From positions 1 through 55,245 of the forward strand of contig JAPLPD010000145.1 in the NCBI GenBank assembly GCA_026400395.1: a stretch of DNA of 55,245 nt, given 5' to 3'. This DNA is from Alphaproteobacteria bacterium (lineage in GTDB: Bacteria > Pseudomonadota > Alphaproteobacteria > Rhizobiales > Xanthobacteraceae). The notes beneath the pieces are model-generated. The model was not told the DNA's origin, did no database searches, and saw only the letters and a program-made list of their open reading frames with translations. The position numbers and the translations under genes were made by a program. Shown in pieces: positions 1-8,796 of the stretch (its first letter is position 1; each line of letters opens with the position of its first letter).

Positions 1-76
1 ATGCCCCGTCGAATCAAACTCGAAAAGGGGACATTCTCACTTTGCACAAAGGGGACATTCTCATTGTGCGCTAACA
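1..76. mobile_element. Right-hand end of an IS21-like insertion sequence (partial)
   Basis: Two 16-bp copies of AAAGGGGACATTCTCA lie at 24-39 and 48-63, and the element appears to end with the CA at 75-76. Repeated GGGGACATTCTC motifs inside a terminus that ends in CA are a layout I associate with IS21-family elements; the transposase genes would lie outside the window. Just beyond the proposed end, the minus strand resumes an mtgA-like reading frame, which supports an insertion boundary here. The family assignment is from memory of terminus style, and the target duplication cannot be seen. Confidence 0.5.
24..63. repeat. Two direct repeats in the IS end
   Basis: The 16-mer AAAGGGGACATTCTCA occurs twice, at 24-39 and 48-63, a 24-bp period. 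In IS21-like elements such sub-terminal repeats are thought to be transposase binding sites. No third copy is visible in the window. Confidence 0.75.
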
Positions 77-221
77 GCGCCAGCATCAGGGTCGACACCG
101 GATCGATCCCGCGGTACAGCGGCGTGAGCAAATAGGGCAGAAGCAACAGGACGACCACCGCGGCGACCAGCCAGCGGGCCACGCGGAATACCGTCTTTCG
201 GCGTGATCCAGAGCTTGTCAT
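77..221 (-). pseudogene. mtgA: N-terminal fragment of monofunctional peptidoglycan glycosyltransferase MtgA, cut by an IS
   Basis: Reading leftwards from an ATG at 221, the frame gives a short basic N-terminus, a hydrophobic stretch (WLVAAVVVLLLLPYLL) and then TPLYRGIDPVSTLM. Single membrane anchors followed by PLYR and DPVSTxM are typical of the start of MtgA, which polymerises lipid II glycan strands in the periplasm. After about 48 codons the frame runs into the IS-like repeats and codes for unrelated residues, so the glycosyltransferase domain is missing here. The rest of the gene may lie beyond the IS. The frame stays open to the window edge, so a junk tail would be translated. Confidence 0.6.
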
Positions 222-260
222 TGCCCCCGAGTTAAGCACAATTCATCCCAGACCAGACAC

Positions 261-1232
261 ATGCCGAGCACCGCCACCAAATCCGAATCCGCCAAGTCCG
301 GGGCTGCCGCCAGCGCTTCGTTTGCCGACCGGCTGACCGCCGCGGCGAACGAGACCGAGCACCTGCTCGACCGGCTGCTGACAACCGCGCCCGCCGACAG
401 CGAAATCGCGCGCCCCGCTCGCATCGTCGAGGCGATGCGCTACACCAGCCTCGGCGGCGGCAAGCGGCTGCGTCCGTTCCTCACCGTCGAAACCGCGTTG
501 CTGTTCGGCGTCAAGCGCGAGCAGGCGCTGATGGCCGGCGCCGCGATCGAGCTCGTGCATTGCTACTCGCTGGTGCATGACGATCTTCCGGCCATGGACA
601 ACGACGATCTGCGCCGCGGCCGGCCGACCGCGCACAAAAAATTTGACGAAGCGACCGCGATCCTCGCCGGCGACGGACTGCTCACCTTCGCCTTCGACGT
701 GCTGGCGTGCCCGGAAACACATCCCGACGCATCGGTGCGCATCGCGCTGGTGATGGGCCTTGCCCGCTCCGCCGGACTCGGCGGCATGGTCGGCGGCCAG
801 ATGCTCGATCTCGCAGCCGAAGGCCGCTTCGGCAAAAACGATACGCCGCAGGGCGAGCAGGACGTACTCACCCTGCAGGCGATGAAGACCGGCGCGATCC
901 TGAAATTCTGCTGCGTGGCCGGCGCCATTCTCGGCAATGCGCCGAAGGAGAAGCGCGACGCCGCCGCGCGCTACGGCCAGGTGATCGGCCAGGCTTTCCA
1001 GATCGCCGACGACCTGCTCGACGTCGAGGGCGACGCCGCCACCCTCGGCAAGGCCGCCGGGAAGGACGCCGCCCACGGCAAGGCAACGCTGGTCGATCTG
1101 CTCGGCATCGCCGGCGCACGCGCCCGCCTTGCGCAACTGGTCAAGGACGCCGAGGACGCGCTCAAGCCGTTCGGCGCCGACGCGGTCATCCTGAAAGACG
1201 CCGCTCATTTCGTTGCCGAGCGGCGCGCCTAG
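261..1232 (+). CDS. ispA: Polyprenyl synthetase (farnesyl/geranylgeranyl diphosphate synthase type)
   Basis: 323-residue all-helical trans-prenyltransferase that condenses isopentenyl diphosphate with allylic diphosphates in the cytoplasm. The first aspartate-rich motif is DDLPAMDND (residues 107-115, the bacterial DDx4D form) and the second is DDLLD (250-254) within GQAFQIADDLLD; GGGKRLRP (66-72) binds the diphosphate of IPP. Length and motif spacing fit IspA-type FPP synthase, though product length (C15 or C20) cannot be settled from sequence. It starts 39 bp from the mtgA fragment on the other strand and is followed after 6 bp by the DUF1345 gene. IspG of the MEP pathway, which makes its substrates, is encoded at 6.6-7.9 kb. 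Confidence 0.85.
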   Translation: MPSTATKSESAKSGAAASASFADRLTAAANETEHLLDRLLTTAPADSEIARPARIVEAMRYTSLGGGKRLRPFLTVETALLFGVKREQALMAGAAIELVHCYSLVHDDLPAMDNDDLRRGRPTAHKKFDEATAILAGDGLLTFAFDVLACPETHPDASVRIALVMGLARSAGLGGMVGGQMLDLAAEGRFGKNDTPQGEQDVLTLQAMKTGAILKFCCVAGAILGNAPKEKRDAAARYGQVIGQAFQIADDLLDVEGDAATLGKAAGKDAAHGKATLVDLLGIAGARARLAQLVKDAEDALKPFGADAVILKDAAHFVAERRA

Positions 1233-1238
1233 GGCGCG

Positions 1239-1907
1239 ATGAAAAGCAAGACCAACCGTCCGGCCTATGTTGTGCGGGTCGGCATGGCGCACAAGCGCCT
1301 GATGGTTTCCGTCGCCATTGGGATCGCCGCCATGCTGGCGCTGCCGGCGGCGCCGATCACCCGCATCCTGATGGGCTGGGACCTGGGCGTGCTGATTTAT
1401 CTCGCCGCCGCCGCGGTCGTGATGACGCAGTGCTCCTCGGTCGCGCAAATGAAGTCCAACGCCGCGGCTCAAGATGAGGGCGGCGTCGCGATCCTCGCCC
1501 TGACCGCGGCCGCCGCGATGGCGAGCCTCGTCGCGATCTTCGCCGAGCTTGCCGTGATCGACCGCGCCGGGCCGCACTACGGAATCTACGTCGCTCTCGC
1601 GATCGGCACCGTGGTGCTGTCCTGGGCGTTCATCCACACCATCTTCGCCCTGCATTACGCCCATGAGTTCTACGGCGATGGCGAACACCACAACGGACTT
1701 CACTTTCCCGGCGGCGGCCAGCCGGACTACTGGGACTTCGTGTATTTCGCGTTCGTGATCGGCATGACGTTCCAGGTGTCGGACGTCGCCGTGACCCAGA
1801 AGGTGGTCCGCCGAACCGTTGTGATTCACGGCGCGCTGTCGTTTTTCTTCACCACGGCGGTGGTGGCGATGGCGGTGAACATTGCGGCCAGCATCATTCA
1901 GAAATAG
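1239..1907 (+). CDS. DUF1345 family membrane protein
   Basis: 222-residue integral membrane protein with about five hydrophobic segments (residues about 20-40, 46-65, 82-105, 115-140, 195-218). The soluble loop has the family-like stretch HYAHEFYGDG and then PDYWDFVYFAFVIGMTFQVSDV, which I recognise as DUF1345. Function is unknown. The start is 6 bp after the ispA stop, so the two are probably co-transcribed. Confidence 0.8.
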   Translation: MKSKTNRPAYVVRVGMAHKRLMVSVAIGIAAMLALPAAPITRILMGWDLGVLIYLAAAAVVMTQCSSVAQMKSNAAAQDEGGVAILALTAAAAMASLVAIFAELAVIDRAGPHYGIYVALAIGTVVLSWAFIHTIFALHYAHEFYGDGEHHNGLHFPGGGQPDYWDFVYFAFVIGMTFQVSDVAVTQKVVRRTVVIHGALSFFFTTAVVAMAVNIAASIIQK

Positions 1908-1933
1908 ATCAGGCCGGCGGGCGGAGAGCGGCT

Positions 1934-3538
1934 TTGACGGCAACCCTTCAGATCGTGATGTTCCTGGTGGCCGTGCTGGTGCTGGTCGCCGTCGTCGCCC
2001 AGCGCCTCAAGACCGCGCCGTCGATCCTGCTGGTGGTCGCTGGCATCGCGCTGGCGCTGATTCCGGGGCTGCCGCCGATCGAGCTTGCGCCGGAGTTGGT
2101 GCTGCTGGTGTTGCTACCGCCGCTGATCTACTCGGCCGGCGTGTCGATGAGCTGGCGCGAGTTCCGCTTCAACCTGCCCCCGATTATTCTGCTCGCCTTC
2201 GGCTGCGTCGTTTTCACCACCTGCGCAGTTGCCGCCGCCATGCATTACCTGCTCGGCTGGCAATGGGGCGTGGCTTTCCTGCTCGGCGCCATCGTCGCGC
2301 CGCCGGACGTGGTGGCTCCTCTCGCCATCGCGCGGCGGCTGGCGCTGCCGCGCCGGCTTCTGGTCATCCTGGAGGGTGAAGGTCTAGCCAACGACGCCAC
2401 CGCGCTGATCATGTACCGGTTCGCGGTGCTGGCGATCGTCACCGGCGGCTTCTCGATGAGCAAGGCGGGCGGCACTTTTGGACTGATCGTGGTCGGCGAA
2501 ATCATTTTCGGCATCGGCGTCGGCTGGCTGAGCCTGCGGCTGCGGCAATGGGCCGCCAATCCGCGCGTCGAGATTACGCTGTCGCTGATGACGCCCTACA
2601 TCGCTTATTGGATTCCCGAACATATCGGCGGCTCGGGCGTTCTCGCAACCGTCGCCGCCGGCCTCTACGTGAGCTGGAACGGGCCGCGGCTGATTCCCGC
2701 GGCGACCCGGCTTCAGGGCATCTTTTTCTGGGACTTGATCATCTATCTAATCGAAGGCTTCGTCTTTCTCATCACTGGCCTGCAGGCGCGCACCCTGATC
2801 GAGAAGGCCCATGATTTTCCAGTCGGCCAATTGCTGATGGTCATCGCGCTCACCGCCACTATCACGATCCTGGCGCGCTTCGTATGGATCTATCCAGGGA
2901 CGTATTTGCCGCGCTGGCTCATTCCGCCGCTGGCGCGCCGCGATCCGGCGCCGCCATGGCAATATGTGTTCGCACTGAGCTTCACCGGCGTGCGCGGCGT
3001 GGTGTCGCTCGCCGCGGCGCTGGCGATACCGCTCACCATCAACAATGGCGCGCCATTTCCACAGCGCGACATGATCCTGTTCGCGACCTTTGGCGTCATC
3101 ATCATCACCCTGGTCGGCCAGGGTCTGATGCTGCCGACCGTGACCGGCTGGCTCGGCATCGGCAAGGACGGACATTTGGAGCACCGGCGCGAGCAGGAAG
3201 CCGAACTCGCAGCGCGCAACGAAGCAATAGCCGCTTCGCGGGGACACCTCGCCCGGCTTGCCGACGAACGAAACCTCAGCCCAGCGATCGTCGCTTTCCT
3301 GAATGCGCGCCACGATCACCGCGAACGGCTTATCCCGGACGATCTGGACGGTGGCCTTGAACTTATGCGCGTGGGCAACAACCTGCGCCGGGAACTGATC
3401 GAGGCCGAGCGTAACTTTCTTCATCAACTCCTGCGCGACGGCAAGATCACCGACGAGTCACGACGGCGGTTGGAGCGCGATCTCGATCTGGAGGAAGCCG
3501 CGATCCTGGCCCGCCGCGAAGGCATGACACCTCTCTAG
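1934..3538 (+). CDS. CPA1-family Na+/H+ antiporter
   Basis: 534-residue transporter with about 12 hydrophobic segments, of the NhaP/YjcE type, exchanging protons for Na+ or K+ across the inner membrane. Family marks are the re-entrant stretch GAIVAPPDVVAPLAIARRL followed by EGEGLANDATALI, where the acidic residues sit in the ion path, and FTGVRGVVSLAAALAIP near residue 355. A hydrophilic tail of about 120 residues rich in Arg and Glu is cytoplasmic and may be regulatory. The start is TTG at 1934. It lies 26 bp after the DUF1345 gene on the same strand. Confidence 0.85.
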   Translation: MTATLQIVMFLVAVLVLVAVVAQRLKTAPSILLVVAGIALALIPGLPPIELAPELVLLVLLPPLIYSAGVSMSWREFRFNLPPIILLAFGCVVFTTCAVAAAMHYLLGWQWGVAFLLGAIVAPPDVVAPLAIARRLALPRRLLVILEGEGLANDATALIMYRFAVLAIVTGGFSMSKAGGTFGLIVVGEIIFGIGVGWLSLRLRQWAANPRVEITLSLMTPYIAYWIPEHIGGSGVLATVAAGLYVSWNGPRLIPAATRLQGIFFWDLIIYLIEGFVFLITGLQARTLIEKAHDFPVGQLLMVIALTATITILARFVWIYPGTYLPRWLIPPLARRDPAPPWQYVFALSFTGVRGVVSLAAALAIPLTINNGAPFPQRDMILFATFGVIIITLVGQGLMLPTVTGWLGIGKDGHLEHRREQEAELAARNEAIAASRGHLARLADERNLSPAIVAFLNARHDHRERLIPDDLDGGLELMRVGNNLRRELIEAERNFLHQLLRDGKITDESRRRLERDLDLEEAAILARREGMTPL

Positions 3539-3579
3539 CGAGCAGGCGCCCTGGCGCTGGCGCGTGTAGTATGCCGTAA

Positions 3580-4740
3580 ATGACAGCGCCAACCCCCGCC
3601 GATGACTTCTACGCCAGCCTGCCGCTGTTTCGCGACTTCACCGCTGTGATGGACCCGAACCTGTTCCGGCCGCTGCCTGATGACTGGGTGGTCGGCACCG
3701 CCGACGTGGTACAATCGACCAAGGCGATCGCCGAGAACCGCTACAAGGCGGTGAACATGGCCGGAGCCGCGGTGATCGTGGCTGTGACCAACGCGCTGCA
3801 AGACCGCGACTTTCCCTTCGTGTTCGGCGGCGACGGCGCAAGCTTCGCAGTGCTGCCCGAGGCCGTCCGGCCAGCGCGCCAGGCGCTCGCCGAAACCGCG
3901 ACATGGGTGAAAGAAGACCTCGATCTGACTCTGCGGATAGGCATGGTCGCCGTCAGCGACATCCGCGCCCAGGGACACGACGTCCGCGTCGCCCGTTATG
4001 CGCCGTCGGAAAACATCTCGATTGCCATGTTCTCCGGCGGCGGTATCGCCTGGGCCGATTCCGCCATGAAGCAAGGCGACAACGCGGTGCAACCTGCGCC
4101 GCCCGGCGCGCACCCCGATCTGTCCGGCCTATCCTGCCGTTATGAGGAAATTCCGGCATCGCGGGGCCTGGTGCTGGCGCTGGTGGTCGCGCCGGGACCA
4201 GGGGCGCAAACCGACAGCTTCCGCTCAGCCATCGAGGAGATCGCCCGCATCGTCGAGCGCACGCCGGAGGGCTCGCGCCCGGTTCCCGGGCAGCGGCTTC
4301 GCATCACCTGGCCGCCGCCCGGCGCCGACCTCGAGGCCCGCGCGTCGCGGCGAGCCGGCGAGCCGGTGTGGCGGCGAAAGATCAAGGTGCTGGCCTGGAC
4401 GCTGTTCGTGTTCATGGTGATGCGCTTCAACATCGTCGGCGGCGGCTTCATACCGGCAAAATACACCCGCGAGCTGATCGATAATTCGGACTTTCGGAAG
4501 TTCGACGACGCGCTTCGCATGGTGCTCGATTGCACGCCGGCGCTTGCCGAAGATATCGAACGGCATCTGACCGCCTGTGCGGCGCTGGGCATCGTGCGCT
4601 ATGGCACGCACCGCCAGAGCGCGGCGATGATGACGTGCTTCACACCTTCGCCGACCCGCTCCAATCATGTGCATTTCATCGACGGCGCCATGGGCGGCTA
4701 TGCGATGGCGGCAAGCGCGCTGAAGGACAGCGCGGGTTGA
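3580..4740 (+). CDS. DUF3095 family protein, cyclase-like N-terminal half
   Basis: 386-residue soluble protein matching the DUF3095 pattern: an N-terminal part with TADVVQSTKA (about 40-49) and FVFGGDGASF (80-89), and a C-terminal part ending in a conserved-looking HVHFIDGAMGGYAMAASALK. The first two motifs resemble the two metal-binding aspartate sites of class III nucleotide cyclases (here D42 and D85). That likeness is my reading; enzymatic activity is not shown. No signal peptide. It follows the antiporter by 41 bp, so they may share a transcript. Confidence 0.7.
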   Translation: MTAPTPADDFYASLPLFRDFTAVMDPNLFRPLPDDWVVGTADVVQSTKAIAENRYKAVNMAGAAVIVAVTNALQDRDFPFVFGGDGASFAVLPEAVRPARQALAETATWVKEDLDLTLRIGMVAVSDIRAQGHDVRVARYAPSENISIAMFSGGGIAWADSAMKQGDNAVQPAPPGAHPDLSGLSCRYEEIPASRGLVLALVVAPGPGAQTDSFRSAIEEIARIVERTPEGSRPVPGQRLRITWPPPGADLEARASRRAGEPVWRRKIKVLAWTLFVFMVMRFNIVGGGFIPAKYTRELIDNSDFRKFDDALRMVLDCTPALAEDIERHLTACAALGIVRYGTHRQSAAMMTCFTPSPTRSNHVHFIDGAMGGYAMAASALKDSAG

Positions 4741-4791
4741 CAGCACCGGCCGTGGCGCTGTTCTTTCGACCTCGAAGGAAAGGACCACTTC

Positions 4792-5421
4792 ATGAGTAAA
4801 GCCACCACCGTTCTCGTCCCCGGCGTGTCGGTCACGTTGCCGCCGGCCGGGAACATCAGCTTCGAGATCGAGCAGGGTCAGCGCTTCAAGATGACTCAGC
4901 CGGAGGGCGAGCAGGTTGCCGACCTGATCTCGTTCAACCGCGACGATCCGCGCGAGCTTTTGTCGATGCACGGCAGCCGAGCGGTCAACTTGAACTGGAA
5001 GCTGACCAAGCCGCACGTGCTCTATTCGAACCGGACCCGCGAGATGTGGCGGATCGACGAGGACCTGACCGGCGAAAACTATTGCGGCGGCGGCTACTGC
5101 TCCGAGCATCTCAACATGATGCGCTACGGCGAGAAGGGCAAAGGCGCGCCGACCTGTCAGCAGAATCTGGAGCAGGCCGTGCGAGGCTACGGCATGGACC
5201 GCTGGAATTTCAACGTCGATGCCTGCTTCAACGTATTCATGACGGTGGCTTACGACGCCGACGGCAAGTGGGAGATCCGCGAGGCTAAGGGCAAGGTGGG
5301 CGACTACATCACCATGACGGCGCTGATGCCGCAGATCGTGGCGATTTCGAACTGCCCGATCCTGTTCAACGCGTGCAACAACTTCAAGCTGAAGCCGCTG
5401 ACGCTGGAGATTTTGAAATAG
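4792..5421 (+). CDS. DUF1989 domain protein (urea carboxylase-associated family)
   Basis: 209-residue cytoplasmic protein. Marks of the DUF1989 family are QPEGEQVADLISFN near residue 40, the cysteine-rich GGGYCSEHLNMMRYG near 100-115 and the late CPILFNACNNF. Several relatives are encoded beside urea carboxylase or amino-acid degradation genes and some members may act in aminomethyl transfer, but no such genes lie nearby. The start at 4792 is preceded by an AAAGGA ribosome-binding site. A MetE-like gene follows after 52 bp on the same strand, so a shared role in one-carbon or methyl metabolism is possible, though only by position. Confidence 0.75.
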   Translation: MSKATTVLVPGVSVTLPPAGNISFEIEQGQRFKMTQPEGEQVADLISFNRDDPRELLSMHGSRAVNLNWKLTKPHVLYSNRTREMWRIDEDLTGENYCGGGYCSEHLNMMRYGEKGKGAPTCQQNLEQAVRGYGMDRWNFNVDACFNVFMTVAYDADGKWEIREAKGKVGDYITMTALMPQIVAISNCPILFNACNNFKLKPLTLEILK

Positions 5422-5473
5422 CGTTGCAGCCCACCGATCGATCCGAACCGCCAGCGACGCCAAGGGCCTTGCC

Positions 5474-6595
5474 ATGACCGTATCCGTGAATCCTCCGTTC
5501 AAGGCCGAGGTCGTCGGCAGCCTGCTTCGGCCTGACAGCATTCACGACGCCCGCAGTCTCCGCGCGCGAGGCAGCCTCAGCGCCGACGAGCTATGGGCGA
5601 CCGAGACGCGCGCCGTCGAAGACGCACTGGCCCTGCAACGCGCCGCCGGCCTCAAGGTCTGCACCGATGGCGAACTGCGCCGCCGGCACTGGTTCATGGA
5701 CTTCATCGAACGCATCGAGGGTGTCGGTTTCGAGGGATCGCTGCCGACGCGGTTTCACAACGAAGCCGGGAACATCGAGTTCGCGCCGCCGCGCGTGGTG
5801 ATCAATAGCAAGCTGAAACGGGTTCAGCCGCTCGCTGCGCATCATTTCGCGGCGCTCAAGCCGCTCGCCGACCGCGCCAGACTCGTCGCAAAGCAGCCGA
5901 TTCCGTCGCCAACGATCCTGCATTTTCGTGGCGGGCGCGCCGCCATCGACAAGACCGCCTATCCGGACATCGAGGAGTTTTTCGCCGATGTGGCCAAGGT
6001 CTATCGCGAGGAGATCGCGGCGCTCTACCACGCCGGTTGCCGCTACGTGCAGATCGACGAGACCAACCTGCCGTTCCTCTGCGATCCGAATATAAAGGAA
6101 AGCGCGATCCGGATCGGCGAGGACCCGGATAAGCTGCCGGCGAAGTACGTCGCGCTGCTGAACGACTGCCTGCGCGACGTGCCGGCCGACATGGTCGTCG
6201 GCATGCATATGTGTCGCGGCAACCACGAAAGCAGTTGGGCCGCGGAAGGCGGATACGATCCGGTGGCGGAGCTTGCGTTCAGCGCCATCGACGTGGATGC
6301 GCTGTTCCTCGAATACGACAGCCCACGCGCCGGCACGTTCGCACCGCTGCGGTATCTCGCCAAGGACAAGGTCGCGGTGCTGGGCCTGGTCACGACGAAA
6401 AAGGGTACGCTCGAAACCAAGGACGAGATCAAACACCGGATCGAGGAAGCCGCCCGCGTCGCGCCGCTCAGCCAGCTCGCGTTGAGCCCGCAGTGCGGCT
6501 TTGCCAGCACCATCAAGGGCAACGCGCTGACGTTCGACGAGCAGCGGCGAAAGCTGGAACTGGTGGTCCAGGTGGCGGAAGAAATCTGGGGCTGA
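5474..6595 (+). CDS. MetE C-terminal-like methyltransferase, stand-alone paralog
   Basis: 373-residue single-domain TIM barrel of the cobalamin-independent methionine synthase II family. Zinc ligands expected from MetE are present: His-x-Cys in MHMCRGN, Glu in LFLEYDS and the late Cys in LSPQCGFAS. The N-terminus VGSLLRP and the TDGE motif also match. It lacks the N-terminal folate-binding half of MetE, so it is unlikely to be a normal methionine synthase; relatives include epoxyalkane:coenzyme M transferase. It differs from the five minus-strand paralogs at 19-25 kb (RGNHESSW instead of RGNxxSTF/W; HWFMDFIE instead of aromatic-rich WxxDF), so its substrate may differ. Confidence 0.8.
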   Translation: MTVSVNPPFKAEVVGSLLRPDSIHDARSLRARGSLSADELWATETRAVEDALALQRAAGLKVCTDGELRRRHWFMDFIERIEGVGFEGSLPTRFHNEAGNIEFAPPRVVINSKLKRVQPLAAHHFAALKPLADRARLVAKQPIPSPTILHFRGGRAAIDKTAYPDIEEFFADVAKVYREEIAALYHAGCRYVQIDETNLPFLCDPNIKESAIRIGEDPDKLPAKYVALLNDCLRDVPADMVVGMHMCRGNHESSWAAEGGYDPVAELAFSAIDVDALFLEYDSPRAGTFAPLRYLAKDKVAVLGLVTTKKGTLETKDEIKHRIEEAARVAPLSQLALSPQCGFASTIKGNALTFDEQRRKLELVVQVAEEIWG

Positions 6596-6630
6596 CGCGC
6601 GCCAGCCAGACCCCCCGACACTGATGGCGG

Positions 6631-7884
6631 CTATTCCGCCGCCGTCCGCCCGACTCCGCCCGCGCCATAGCGCCGCTCGATGTAATCGATCACCAGCTTC
6701 TGGAAATCCGCCGAGACGGTCGGGCCACGCAAGGTCACTGCCTTCTTGCCGTCGATGAACACCGGGGCTGCCGGCGCCTCACCAGTTCCTGGCAGCGAGA
6801 TTCCGATGTCGGCGTGCTTTGACTCGCCCGGACCATTAACGATGCAGCCCATCACCGCCACGTTCAAACCCTCGACACCCGGATAGCGCTTCTTCCACTC
6901 CGGCATCGAGTCGCGGATGAACGACTGAATACCGCCGGCCAGTTCCTGGAACGTCGTCGATGTGGTGCGGCCGCAGCCCGGACATGCCGCCACCAGCGGT
7001 ACGAAGGTGCGGAAGCCCATTGTCTGCAGGATCTCCTGCGCGACCTTGACCTCGAGCGTGCGGTCGCCGTTCGGCTCCGGCGTCAGCGAAACGCGGATGG
7101 TGTCGCCGATGCCCTGTTGCAGCAGGATGCCGAGCGACGCCGCCGACGCGACGATACCCTTCGATCCCATGCCGGCCTCGGTGAGGCCGAGATGGATCGC
7201 ATAGTCGGAGCGCTTGGCGAGATCGATGTAGACCAGCACCAGATCCTGCACCGAGGAAACCTTGGCGGAGAGGATGATGCGGTTGCGCGGCAGGCCGATA
7301 TCCTCGGCTCGCGCGGCCGACAGCAGCGCCGACTGCACCATCGCCTCGCGGGTCACCGCGCGCACATCCTTCGGATCGCTCGACGTAGCGTTCTCGTCCA
7401 TCAGGTGCGTCAGCAGTTCCTGATCGAGCGAGCCCCAATTGGCGCCGATGCGCACCGGCTTGTTGTGCTTGATCGCCATCTCGACGATGGCGGAGAACTG
7501 CCGGTCCTTCTTGTCCTTGAAGCCGACGTTGCCCGGGTTGATGCGATACTTGTCCAGCGCCTCGGCGCAGCCGGGATGATCGGCGAGCAGCTTGTGGCCG
7601 ATGTAATGAAAGTCGCCGACGATCGGCACTTCGCAGCCGATCTTGAGCAGGCGTTCCTTGATCTTGGGCACCGCCGCCGCGGCTTCGTCGCGGTCCACCG
7701 TGATGCGGACGATTTCGGACCCGGCATTGGCCAGCGCTGCCACTTGGCGGACGGTTCCGTCGATATCGGCGGTGTCGGTGTTGGTCATCGACTGGACGAC
7801 GACCGGGGCGCCGCCGCCCACCGTCACATTGCCGACCTGAACTGGCACCGACTGGCGGCGTTGGTAGATGGAAGCTTCGGACAT
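6631..7884 (-). CDS. ispG: 4-hydroxy-3-methylbut-2-enyl diphosphate synthase (IspG/GcpE)
   Basis: 417-residue [4Fe-4S] enzyme that converts methylerythritol cyclodiphosphate to HMBPP in the MEP isoprenoid pathway. The cluster cysteines are in CPGCGRTT and GCIVNGPGE; the TIM-barrel start is seen in [16 protein letters not shown]. The start at 7884 was chosen over an upstream in-frame ATG at 7929 because GAGGAG lies 6 nt ahead of it and the protein then starts [10 protein letters not shown], as in relatives. It stands alone, convergent with the MetE-like gene and divergent from the gene at 8053. Confidence 0.95.
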   Translation of the reverse strand: MSEASIYQRRQSVPVQVGNVTVGGGAPVVVQSMTNTDTADIDGTVRQVAALANAGSEIVRITVDRDEAAAAVPKIKERLLKIGCEVPIVGDFHYIGHKLLADHPGCAEALDKYRINPGNVGFKDKKDRQFSAIVEMAIKHNKPVRIGANWGSLDQELLTHLMDENATSSDPKDVRAVTREAMVQSALLSAARAEDIGLPRNRIILSAKVSSVQDLVLVYIDLAKRSDYAIHLGLTEAGMGSKGIVASAASLGILLQQGIGDTIRVSLTPEPNGDRTLEVKVAQEILQTMGFRTFVPLVAACPGCGRTTSTTFQELAGGIQSFIRDSMPEWKKRYPGVEGLNVAVMGCIVNGPGESKHADIGISLPGTGEAPAAPVFIDGKKAVTLRGPTVSADFQKLVIDYIERRYGAGGVGRTAAE

Positions 7885-8052
7885 TGCGTCTCCTCGCACT
7901 CGGCCAGGCCACAGGCATAAGCATCTCAAATGCGCTGTGACAACCTGCCCGCAGATAGGCTAATCAATATATAGCACGTCCGCGGCCGTTTGCTTCGCGC
8001 AACGCCAAATTGGCCGCAATTTCATAGTGTTCACGGATGCGAAGGGGGCATC

Positions 8053-8772
8053 GTGGATCAGTCCACCGAAAACCGCGTCACATTTCGATGCCCGCCGGAA
8101 CTGGCGGCCGCCCTGCCGCGGCCGATCCCGGCGGCTCTCGGCCTGCCGGACTGGTTCAAGTCCCTGCCGCCCAGCGCCTTCAGCCCGGATCTGCAGGGCG
8201 AATACCTGACCATGAAGAAATGCCCGCCGGTCATCGATGCCATGACATATGGCTTCCTGATGCCGCTGGCCACCGACCTCAAGGTCGAAAACGGCGAGTT
8301 CACCTGGGACACCGGCTGGCCCGGCGGCGAATTCGCCAACATCACGCGCTCGCCCATCGGTTTCCACGACGGCGCCCAGGTCGCGGGAACGCCGTTTTTC
8401 GACGCTGACCAGTTCATCATCAAGTTCAACAATTTCTGGACCGTCCAACTCCCACCCGGCTATTCGATGCTGGTTCAGCACCCGATCAACCGCGACGACC
8501 TGCCGTTCCGCGCCTTGAGCGGGCTGGTCGATTGCGACCGCTATCACGACGCGTTCGTGCAGTTTCCAGCGCGCTGGGTCGATCCAAATTTCAGCGGCGT
8601 GCTGCCGAAGGGAACGCCGGTGGTGCAGTGCCTGCCGGTCAAGCGCGAGAACTGGGCGCTGCAATTCGACACCTTCACCGAGGCGGAGCAGAAAAAGGTC
8701 TACGACACAGGGCTCGATGTTTCCGGCTCGACCGGTGTGTATCGCCACCAGTTCCGCGCGCCGAAGCGCTGA
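8053..8772 (+). CDS. Hypothetical protein, possibly DUF6065-type
   Basis: 239-residue soluble protein without signal peptide or membrane segment. I cannot name a function. Recognisable stretches are LPDWFKSLPP near the start, KKCPPVIDAMTYGF, KFNNFWTVQLPPGYSML and LVDCDRYHDAF; the pattern recalls DUF6065 proteins, a weak match from memory. The GTG at 8053 was preferred to an upstream start at 7990 because GAAGGGGG sits 5 nt before it. Upstream, about 170 bp shared with divergent ispG contain an AT-rich stretch near 7960-7975 that could hold promoters. Confidence 0.6.
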   Translation: MDQSTENRVTFRCPPELAAALPRPIPAALGLPDWFKSLPPSAFSPDLQGEYLTMKKCPPVIDAMTYGFLMPLATDLKVENGEFTWDTGWPGGEFANITRSPIGFHDGAQVAGTPFFDADQFIIKFNNFWTVQLPPGYSMLVQHPINRDDLPFRALSGLVDCDRYHDAFVQFPARWVDPNFSGVLPKGTPVVQCLPVKRENWALQFDTFTEAEQKKVYDTGLDVSGSTGVYRHQFRAPKR

Positions 8773-8796
8773 CCGAACACGGGCGCTGATACGATC

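Noticed and set aside
243-1943. Long minus-strand open frame of 566 codons over the prenyl synthase and DUF1345 genes
   Set aside because: Arg/His/Gly-rich composition without known motifs, antisense to two clearly conserved genes; a GC-rich shadow frame.
7117-7920. 267-codon plus-strand frame opposite ispG
   Set aside because: Antisense of a conserved gene, with no motif and biased Arg/His content.
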